64,000 nucleotides of DNA. Source: Symmetrospora coprosmae (lineage: Eukaryota; Basidiomycota; Cystobasidiomycetes; Symmetrosporaceae). Position 1 is the stretch's first letter; each line of letters begins with the position of its first letter. The position numbers and the translations under genes were made by a program. The stretch spans positions 245,194 to 309,193 of the forward strand of contig VUYT01000024.1 of assembly GCA_008802785.1 (NCBI GenBank), given 5' to 3'. Shown here piece by piece: positions 56,047 through 64,000 of this stretch. A model generated the notes under the pieces. It was not told the origin of the DNA. It did no database searches and worked only from the letters and a program-made list of their open reading frames with translations.

Positions 56047-58451
56047 TCACCTGCTCCACTGCGTACCCCCCGCAGCCGGTCGCTGACGCTTCTCCTCGCG
56101 GTAGTAATCCTTCTTCCCATCCTGCCGGTCACCTTCTTGTCTCCGTCGGTTCTTGTCTCCGCCAAATTTGGGTGCCCGCTCGCTCCGCTTCACCACCGCC
56201 TCCTCGTCGTCCTCTTCGGCGTCGTTGTCCACCTCTACCTCCTCCCCTCCTGGACCCTTGCGCTTCTTTGCGCCCTTCGTGCTGGTCCCGATGGGGATAT
56301 TGACTGGCGGAGGTACGCTAAATCCGTATGCCTTGGCCACCTTTGCGAGATCAAGATCATGCACGTTGAAGATGCGCTTGAGCGAGTAGGATGCGTAGGC
56401 CTGGATGTAAGAGCGGAATCCGTCTTTGGCGCTCTGGTGGAGATAGTAGTTCTTGGTGATGAGCTTTTCCAGCTGGCATCACGGACGTTGGAAACAACAT
56501 TCAGCTCGATACTGTAGGAGAGAAGACGAGATGGCTACGCTCACCTGTCCCTGCACGTTCGCCACCTTGTCCAGCGGGAAGGTGTATTCATTCAGAGGCA
56601 CCTTGGCGATCTTCAAGAACCGCAGGAAGCCCAGCTCGCTCGGCAGGAGGAAGAGCAAGGACTTTCCGGACTTTCCCGCACGCGCTGTCCGTCCAACTCG
56701 GTGGATGTAGTCGCGCGGGTCGTCAGGCGGATCGAACTGGATGATCCAGTCCACTTTCGGAATATCCAGGCCTCTGGCTGCCACATCCGTGCAAAGCAAG
56801 ATGCCGGTTTCAGCGTTGCAGAACTCGAAGAATGTATTGGTCCGCTTCTGCTGCTTCTGCTTGCCCTATGAGAGGAAGAGTCCATGAACGGCCAGTATCA
56901 TGGAGCGCGTCAGTCTCGGCGCCTGCACTTTGCATCTAGAAGGCTGAGATTCTCACGTGCAAATCCAGCACAGGGACATCAATGTAGTTGAGCAACTCTG
57001 CGTAGTATTTGACGGAGTTGCAGCTCGAGAAGAAGACGATAACCTTCTTCTTGAGGTTCTTGCGTAGGAATGTGAATAGCAGAAGGAAGCGCTGATGCGA
57101 GTCGCATACGACATAACCCTGCTCAAGCCCCTCGGCTGTCGATGTGTCGCGGTGCGAGTCAACATTGATGTAGAGAGGGCCGGGTCTAAGCGAGATTCGT
57201 GCCAGATCCGAGACCTTGGTTGTCTGTGTCGCCGAGAAGAGCATCGTCTGGCGATTCTCTGTGGAGGCAGACGAGGATGAGGACGAAATCAGCAGCCGTG
57301 ACCACGATGGGACTGCTGACTGCGGCGTGTCCATCCAATGTTAGGAAGGCGGACCCACCTTGCGGCAGAAGGCGGATGATCTTGCGCATTTCCTCTTCGA
57401 AACCGATCTCCAAGATACGGTCAGCTTCATCGATGATGAGTGCCTTGAGGTTCTTGAAAACAAAGCCTTGTGTGTTCTGAAGATGGTCCAGAAGCCGTCC
57501 AGGCGTGGAGACGAGGAGGTTGACACCTTTCGCCAGCTTCTCGGCCTCTGCCTTCCTGTTGGCTCCACCCATGACGATGCCGAACGTCTGGGGGTGGTGC
57601 TTGCACAGCTCCTTTGCGACGCCGAAGATCTGCAGGGCGAGTTCTCGGGTTGGCGAGACAATGACTGCGCCCGTGCCTGTAGAGAGCGCACATCCCCAAG
57701 GCGTCAGCGCTGGTTTACCGCCCACGCGCCAGCCGGGACGATATCGCAGACACCCACCGTTTCTTGGCTTGAACTTCAGCTTGTTCAACATCTCGACGGC
57801 CGGGATCAGGAAGGCAAGGGTTTTGCCAGACCCCGTCTTGGCCGCCCCGAGGACGTCCCGGCCCGTGAGGAGCGGCGGTATCGTTCTCGCCTGAACCTCC
57901 ATCATGTTGGTGAAGCCCATCTCTGCTAGTGCAGCGTTGGTATGGTCTGACAGCTCGAGAGAGGCGAAAGAGGTGGGCACGAATGCAGTGGCGGACGAAG
58001 TCGACGCGGTCGCAGGTAGGCCGGCAGCCGAGGTGGAAGCGTCCGCAGAAGGAGCAGACGTAGAAGCAGCAGCAAAAGCTGCTAGCGAATCTTCCTCATC
58101 CTGCAAGTCTCGGGCTGCTTGTGCTCCTCCTGCTGCTGTTGCCTTGGAGAACCCTTCGGCTCCCGGGTTGAAGCTGTCGTGCTCAATCTCGTCGTCCCGG
58201 CTGATTCGCTTTCCCTTCTTCCCCTTGGCCATCTCCTCTGGATGCTCATCGTCGATGTACGGCTCGGCTGCGTCGTCGTCGTTGTCGACCGTGGCAGTGC
58301 TGGCCGCGATAGACACGTCTACGGCAGATTTCTCCTGCGTGACCCTGGGTGCAGCGCCCTCCTTGCCAGCGGCTTTTGTGGCCTTTCCGGACCCCTTCTT
58401 CTTGTCCTTCTTCATCTTTGCTGCAGGAGCGCCTGCTGTACCGTCAGACAT
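56047..58451 (-). CDS. HAS1: DEAD-box RNA helicase HAS1 (ribosome biogenesis)
   Basis: ATP-dependent helicase required for 40S and 60S assembly in the nucleolus. Exons 58451-57758, 57676-57359, 57258-56957, 56865-56545, 56472-56047; 686 residues. After an acidic/Lys-rich 165-residue N terminus the helicase motifs are all present: Q motif ([18 protein letters not shown]), I (AAKTGSGKT), Ia (PTREL), GG, Ib (TPGR), II (DEAD), III (SAT), IV ([14 protein letters not shown]), V ([10 protein letters not shown]) and VI (HRVGRTAR). HAS1-specific blocks [20 protein letters not shown] and [20 protein letters not shown] follow. The C-terminal tail is Lys/Arg/Gly-rich. No catalytic residue is missing. Confidence 0.96.
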
Positions 58452-58962
58452 TGCGTTTTGCTGGACGTGTGTGTGCTGAAGAGAGCAGGACAGTGCAGAG
58501 CCATCCGCCCCGTCAGCGCAGCTGGCCCAGAAGAAAACGTGACCGCTGCAGTTCCGCTCAATAAGTCGTGCTCACTCTGCGGGCTGACGTGTACCCGTAC
58601 AGATAGTAGGTTGGCCTGAGTGAAGTACTGTACTACTTGCCGAGCCGTTCTCTCCCCGCCGTTCGTGTACTCTGGCGGTGACTCCGCCCTGTAGCTGTCC
58701 AGCCGGGTTGCCACCAGACTACAGCCTGCAGGCACCTCGTCAGGCTCGGACGCACACGCGTGACAGAGATGGCAAGGAAGCAGATCCGCCAGCTACAGTA
58801 TACTATTGCACAGATCGACGCGATCCCTGCGTGCTCGACAATTCTGCTCCCTCTTTGCAAGCCCTGTCGACGCGCCGGCTTCACGTGCCCCCAGGACATC
58901 TGCCCTTTTACCTTCCGCCTTTCAACAACGGCTCGCCGATAGCACAGCAAGCAGGCTTCGAC
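58452..58962. promoter_or_regulatory. Divergent intergenic region HAS1 / unrecognised gene
   Basis: 511 bases between divergent start codons. It includes AGTACTGTACTACT near 58624-58637, resembling the palindrome upstream of RIM1. Otherwise only presumed promoters. Confidence 0.45.
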
Positions 58963-61504
58963 ATGCGAGATGCTTCAGCAGCATCACATCTTACGTCAGT
59001 CGACCGCGCAGAAGTCCTGCGGCATCTCGCTCTCCTCGAAGACACGCTCGGCGGCAACGGAAGCGATGGCTCGAAGGACGTGTCGGAAGTTCCCTGGAAA
59101 CAGCTCTGGCAGCTGCTCAACCTTTGGGATCAGGTCCTGAGCAATGCACGCGAAGAGTGCTCGCTACAAGCTGCGCAGCTGGTCACCCGGATTGTCCGCC
59201 TGGCGCGTTTGCCCAACGGGGCGCTCGAGCTGGACATGCGCAATCTGGAAGGCACGGGTCGAGACCTCAAGGAATACGTGGTGGAGCAGCAGGAGGCAGT
59301 GCGCTCAGCCTATTTTGCCCTGGCCACGCATTGGCGGCTTATGGTGAGCCATCTCAGCGATCGCTCATAGGGCCTTTGAGGACTCGTTTGACGCGTCGGC
59401 GCGGAACGGTCTTCCCAAAGGGCGTCTGGCAGCACCTGCGTGCCAGACCAACAGACATCGCTGGCGCCCTCCGTCTCCTACATCGCTACATACTCGCCCC
59501 AGCCGGCTCTCCACCTTTGCAGAAGACGTGCTATATCACTAGCTCTGCGGCCGGCGAAAAGTCCGAATTGAAGGGCATAGCGGACGAGCACACGTCGCGC
59601 CTCAGGCATCTCTCGCGATCGCTCAGATGCCATCCACGCGCCGCTTCTCTGATGAGCGACGTCAAGGGAAAGGGAAAGCAGCGTTCGATGAATGAGCAAG
59701 AAATGGCAGCAGCGCGAAAAGAGATTCGGCACTATCGCCTAATCCTGCGCGAAAGCTGTCCCGCCGAGCACCTTCCGCTCCTCATGCAGTCGACAGCCCG
59801 GTGGATGAATGCTCTTCGAGTGGCCCTGACGTACGTGGCGGACGTACGCGAGGCATTGTCGACCGTCGAGGCAGTCGGCATGTCGACTCGCGATGAAACG
59901 AAGGACGGAGACGGTGCAGGCGGCGGAAGAGACGCAACCGATTCGCCAGAGCACGATACGGAGACGTCATGCCGGGTAAGCATCCTCCCTGGATATATCC
60001 AAGCTCTCAGTTTCGCTGACCTTCCCCGAGTCTGCAGGAACAGCGCGACCCATACCCGCATAGATCCCTACCTCCAGATCCAGTCATTCCCTTGCCTGTA
60101 CCGGTCCACCTGCGAACAAATACTCAGCGGGCTCAATCCCCATACGACTGGCAGCACGAACAACCATCGCCTGTTCCCGCTATCAACGGTTCGCGTCGCT
60201 CAACGCTATCCACGGAACTCGGTATGACGACAACTCAGGGACCTGTAATGGGGCTCGAGCCGTCATACAGTCAATTACCTTGCCGAGTCGTGGACCGAGG
60301 GACATCGCCTGGGCTGCCAAACCCGCGTTCGGCTGGTGAAACAGACGCTGGCGATTTGACGAAGGCTGCCTTAAAAGCAAGCACCGCAACAGCTGAAAGC
60401 GGAGCCGCTGACGTGGTAGTGGCACCAACGACCTGTCAAGCGGCAGCCGTACGAAGCCAGCTATCAGGGCAGCCCGAGCCAGCCAACGCAGCAGGTATCA
60501 ATGTCTCGGAAGGAACGAAGCAAGCCACAGAATCGCAGGAATCACATGGGAGCGGGACAACTGCCACGACCGCGGTATCCGGTTACGAGTCTTTGCCCTC
60601 CCCTCAATCGATGGTCGAAACTTCGCCGCGTTTGCCTTCGCCAGCAGATAACGAGGAGCTCCTCACATGTCCACCTCCCGGCCAGACTACCTCTTTCGAG
60701 ACGCCCAGATCTAGACGTTTGAGTCTCACGTCGCCCTCAACAGGCCATGTGCGCCACACCGTCCGTCAGGCCGACGAACAGGGAGCAATTTGGCAGTCTC
60801 GAGACTCGTTACAAAAACGCCATCGGATCATTCTCAATTCCACACAGCAGACGCCTCATGACACGGCAGGCCAAAGCAGCTTCGTCAGTTACCCATCAGC
60901 CTTCGTTACGGCCCGCGCGACAGTTCCGCCCGGCTCGCAGCTTAGATCCAGCTCAAGCGAGGTCCACAAGGCAGATGATGCTGTGGCGCCTTTTCAACCT
61001 TACTCCAGTCCAGAGTGTCCTTCATCGGCCCAGGCGCTGTCTCCTGGAGCTAGGTCACGACTCCTAGAGACAGCAGAGCAGAATCAGCGGAAGCTTAGAC
61101 AACGCAGGTCACAGAGTCCTGGCATGCCATGGGGGGAGGGCGCCTTTGGCATTCGATGGCCATTGAAGAAGCAGAGCAAGGCTCGGTCAAAGGCTACAAG
61201 GCCAAGGTCAAGACCCACACCAAGGGGAACGAGCGACGGAGAAAATCTGCTGCTGATTGCAGGCTCGTCAAAGTCAGGCAGCGTGGCATCCGCTCCAGTA
61301 GCGCACGCTTCAGCTGCCACGGTATTCCCTGCACCGCCCGAAGGCTCCGAAGCAGCGACGGACACATGCATCATCCGTAAAGCCGCACTTGTGACTTTTG
61401 CGGATATTGACGGATCCAGCGAAGCTTGCTCGGAGGATCAGGCAGACATGCGGGGAACCGTGCAAGACTTTCTCATGCAGGAGTGCGATGATTTCGAAGT
61501 ATAG
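58963..61504 (+). CDS. Unrecognised 800-residue protein
   Basis: Exons 58963-59343, 59421-59975, 60038-61504; 800 residues; no family recognised. The first 310 residues are helical and coherent (WKQLWQLLNLWDQVLSNARE, SLQAAQLVTRIVRLARLPNG, TGRDLKEYVVEQQEAVRSAY, then MNEQEMAAARKEIRHYRLIL, HLPLLMQSTARWMNALRVAL), suggesting a helical bundle or coiled-coil domain. The rest is Ser/Thr/Pro/Gln-rich, disordered, and ends with acidic residues. The second intron (GTAAGC...CTGCAG) is well supported because both flanks are in phase. For the first intron the acceptor could be AAAG at 59420 or CAG at 59432; both are in phase. The frame is open upstream to 58678 but lacks an ATG. Confidence 0.62.
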
Positions 61505-61805
61505 GCAAGGCTGGGTTTCTGCATGTTCAAGGTGATAAGCATAGAGGTGTCCAAGTAGCTGTGCCGTAGGGTAGAGGTCGGTTGGCGGGTCAGTAACATG
61601 GATGTGTGGCGAGGCGCTACTTCAGAAGCTCGCGTCGCGCCCATCTTTTCTCTCGCTCGACAGGAACAGCAGGACAAAATACCATACACCACGCAGATCG
61701 TACACCGCGCCGTCACATGTGTCTCATACTCGACTGACATCGCGAGGCCGTCCCGCCTTCTCAAGTATACGCCGACCTCTCCTCGCCTTCTCGAGCACGC
61801 GCGCA
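61505..61805. other. Intergenic between two plus-strand genes
   Basis: 301 bases with no recognised feature; presumably the 3' UTR of the upstream gene and the promoter of the transporter. Confidence 0.55.
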
Positions 61806-63299
61806 ATGTCGCGATATTACCTCCCTCTGAACGGCAGCAGTAGCTCAAGCATGGACGAGAACCGCAGCAAGTATGACATCTCCTCGACACCCGCTCATCT
61901 GCCACGGACCAGCACTCTCCTGGAGGTTCAGACCTTATTGAGGGAACATGCAGTCGGCGCGACGTTCGGGAGCAAGTACCCTCGCAAGACCGACGAGGAC
62001 CTGGCAAAGATCAAGAAGAAAGCCACTCGAGAGTACTATGAGCAGCTCAATCAGCAGGTGCGCCCGCGATGCCCGTCAACCTCTGCCTCCGCGCTGCTGC
62101 TTTCAGGACATCCCTGACCCTTCTTCCCATCCGCACGTGCTGCCCGAACAGCTGGACTACTTTCTCGAGGTGGACGAGCTGCTCAGCGAGACGGAAGGCC
62201 GCGTCGCGCACACCCTTGCAAATGAGGGCAGTCCCCTCCTACCGATCTCCCGCGCCTCGAAGGATGCCCAGGAGGCTCGCCGTCGGACGTCCGACAATAC
62301 CGCCATCAACATCAACCTCGGCATCAACATCGCGCTGCTGGCTCTCAAGATCCTCGTCGTCGTCCTCAGCGATTCCCTTTCGCTTCTCGCTTCTGCCGTA
62401 GACTCTGGCATGGATTTCCTCAGCACGCTCATCATCGGCGTTGCGGCTCGGGCGGCCGGCAAGCAAGATGGCTACAAGTACCCGGGCGGTGGACAGCAAC
62501 GGCTCGAGACCATCGGAGTATGCATTTTCGCCGTCTTGATGGTAGCAGCATTCTTCCAGATCTTCATCGAGTCCGTGCAACGCCTCTGGAACTTTTCGTC
62601 CCTCAGCATTGTGGACCTCCCACTCGTTGCCATCCTCTCGATGGTCGTAACGATACTGGTAAAGGCTGTTGTCTGGCTCATCTACCGGAGCAGGACCAGC
62701 ACAAGCGTGCGAGCACTCGCTCAAGACGCTAAAGTCGACGTGATCTTCAACGCTTTCTCTCTCTTCTTCCCGGTGAGCAGCAAGCCTGGCCCTGGCTCAA
62801 CGTATCTCGCCCTCGCTATTGACGCCAGGTTTCTGCGCAGTTCATCGAACAAGCCACTTCCTGGGTGATCCTAGATCCCCTCGGTGCTATGGTTCTTTCC
62901 ATCTACGTCTGCCTGTCGTGGATAGAGACACTTGGGGCTTGCGTGTCCGAGCTTATCGGCAAACGCGCAGATCCCGGGCAGCATCAGGTGAGTGCCTTTG
63001 CTAGCGGCTTTGCTGAGCTGTGCTGAGAAAAGTGGCCTCTTCCGTAGCGCATTGTCTATCTGGCCACCCGTTTCTCCCCGCTCGTTCGTGCAGTACAGTA
63101 CTGCAACGTCTATTCAGCAGGTGGAGGTGGCATGATCGTCGAGATCGATGTTCTCCTTCCTCCCGACATCTCCCTGCCCAAGTCGCACGATATCTGCGAA
63201 AGTATCCAGTACTGCATCGAGAGTCTGGAGTCTATCAGCAGAGCATATGTGCACGCGGACTACAACGCCAAGAATCCCAGCGGCCACCAGCCACGATAG
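61806..63299 (+). CDS. Cation diffusion facilitator (CDF), manganese-type by motif
   Basis: Six-span cation/proton antiporter of the CDF family. Exons 61806-62057, 62152-62772, 62841-62987, 63048-63299; 423 residues. The N terminus is cytosolic, with YYEQLNQQLDYFLEVDELLS as in MTP8-11-like fungal proteins. TM2 has the DxxxD form (SAVDSGMDFLSTLI) used by Mn-CDFs; TM5 reads DAKVDVIFNAFSL. PLGAMVLSIYV and the C-terminal domain (RIVYLATRFSPLVRAVQYCN, GGMIVEIDVLLPPDI, ESIQYCIESLESISRAYVHA) complete the family. Donor/acceptor pairs are all phase 0. Mn2+ specificity is inferred from the DxxxD motif only; compartment unknown. Confidence 0.9.
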
Positions 63300-63518
63300 A
63301 CATGTATGATCACCGTTAGTTCTTTCTGGTACAAGATAAGCGGGTTTGGCAATCTCTTCTGCCGGGTGCCTGTCTGCTGGATTATGACATGCGTCGTTCA
63401 TTGTGTAGTCGAAACTAACAGTTAGACCCCAGGGTTTGCCCCCTGTGGTGACCCCCTGATTGCAGGAACTGGTCGCGAGTTGTCTCTATAGAGGCTGTTT
63501 TGGAGCTCGAGATCCAGA

Positions 63519-63562
63519 GTTCGGGGTCCCGAACTGTCGGATGCAGGACTTCGGGATCCCGA
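63519..63562. repeat. Two adjacent GC-rich palindromes
   Basis: GTTCGGG-GT-CCCGAAC (63519-63534) is a perfect inverted repeat with a 2-nt loop. TCGGGATCCCGA (63551-63562) is a perfect 12-bp palindrome. They share the TCGGG/CCCGA core. Confidence 0.8.
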
Positions 63563-63837
63563 GCACCCGAGTGCCGGTCTCTGCCATATATCGTCGGTCA
63601 AGGCAGGGCCCGTTTCGAAGAAGGCGAGGATCAACGACCCGTCCTTGAGGCTTTCGCCATCAGTCGAGGTCGTATCTCGTCCCAGCACTTCAGTCAGGCC
63701 CTACGTTGCGCCTCGGCCCACGGCCGACAGGACCTTTGCCTTCCTTGGGCAGGAGGCCGTTTCCGCCGCCTGAGCCCTTGAGAGGCAGAGGGTAAAGGAC
63801 ATGATGGCTACCCTCATGGCAGGTGTAAGGGGTGTGC

Positions 63838-63955
63838 GGTCTCGAAGAAGGAGGGCGTGGTTCGAAGAAGAGGGTCGAAGTTCGAAGGAGCGAAGTTCGA
63901 AGGAGCTTTCGAAGTTCGAAGCCAACTTCGAAGTTCGAAACGGAGTTCGAAGATG
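63838..63955 (+). repeat. Degenerate array of TTCGAA(G) hexamers
   Basis: About eight exact TTCGAA sites plus several one-base variants occur within roughly 120 bases, often as GAAGTTCGAAG. TTCGAA is itself palindromic, so the block can fold or bind dimers on either strand. Confidence 0.8.
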
Positions 63956-64000
63956 ATCGCGGAAGGTCGGGACGAGGATGTACGAATAGGAAATGGATCG

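Larger units (their letters stand above)
63300..64000. other. Gene-free right end with palindromes and TTCGAA array
   Basis: 701 bases. No supported gene. It contains two GC-rich palindromes (63519-63534 and 63551-63562) and, from about 63838 to 63955, a cluster of TTCGAA/TTCGAAG units. A short minus-strand frame through the array (63701-63925) translates to Phe-Glu/Leu-Arg repeats and is not credible. The region may be the edge of a repeat family, but the window ends before this can be judged. Confidence 0.55.

Noticed and set aside
63701-63925. Repeat-like peptide (SNFESSFELRSFELR) from the TTCGAA array
   Set aside because: The repeat explains the peptide; no gene context or start support.
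63838-63955. Heat-shock elements
   Set aside because: HSEs need GAA and TTC blocks with 2-nt spacing; here TTC and GAA abut, so the array does not fit.

Overview
This window is nuclear DNA from a fungus, almost certainly a basidiomycete. Genes are dense on both strands. Nearly every gene carries short introns (mostly 45-110 nt) with GTGAGT/GTGCGT donors. Coding sequence is GC-rich, and many proteins carry long Ser/Pro/Gly/Ala-rich disordered stretches. Gene content (HRD1, TRAPP subunit TRS120, dynamitin, RAM-pathway SOG2, PHO85-type cyclin, KNR4/SMI1) is that of a yeast-like or smut-like basidiomycete. I cannot name the species; Ustilaginomycotina is a guess.

Layout, left to right: BIO2 biotin synthase (-, 3' end cut off by the window); KNR4/SMI1 cell-wall regulator (-); CDC16/APC6 (-) divergent from a PRCC-domain protein (+); an L-type lectin cargo receptor of the EMP47/ERGIC-53 type (+); AIM41-like mitochondrial protein (-); TMEM184/OST-alpha membrane protein (+); HRD1 ER ubiquitin ligase (-); MFS inositol/sugar transporter (-); TRS120 (-) divergent from TEX1/THOC3 (+); RIM1-like mitochondrial SSB (+); LOG-family phosphoribohydrolase (-) divergent from dynamitin (+); PHO85-type cyclin (-) behind a 1.7-kb gene-free stretch; PEP carboxykinase (-); a large Na+/Ca2+-exchanger-like protein (-) divergent from an unrecognised single-pass membrane protein (+); SRP54 (+); SOG2-like LRR protein (-); HAS1 DEAD-box helicase (-) divergent from an unrecognised 800-residue protein (+); and a cation diffusion facilitator (+). 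The last 700 bases have no supported gene but contain palindromes and a dense array of TTCGAA hexamers.

Gene models were built by hand: exon ends were chosen so that conserved protein sequence stays in frame across GT-AG junctions, and each model sums to a whole number of codons ending in a stop. Exon positions may be off by a base or two in places. Several proteins share a theme (secretory pathway: SRP54, HRD1, cargo lectin, TRS120; polarity and wall: KNR4, SOG2, PHO85-type cyclin; mitochondria: BIO2, AIM41, RIM1), but the genes alternate strand and look like an ordinary chromosomal neighbourhood, not a co-regulated cluster. No transposon, virus, tRNA, rRNA or CRISPR was seen.

The most interesting observations are about gene structure: the SRP54 start codon appears to be split by an intron (AT|G); TEX1 has a 14-nt exon and four tiny 5' exons; several introns are very short (34 and 43 nt in TRS120); acceptor choice in BIO2 and the cyclin skips a nearer AG; and LOG probably uses a GC-AG intron. 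No clearly new biological system was found.
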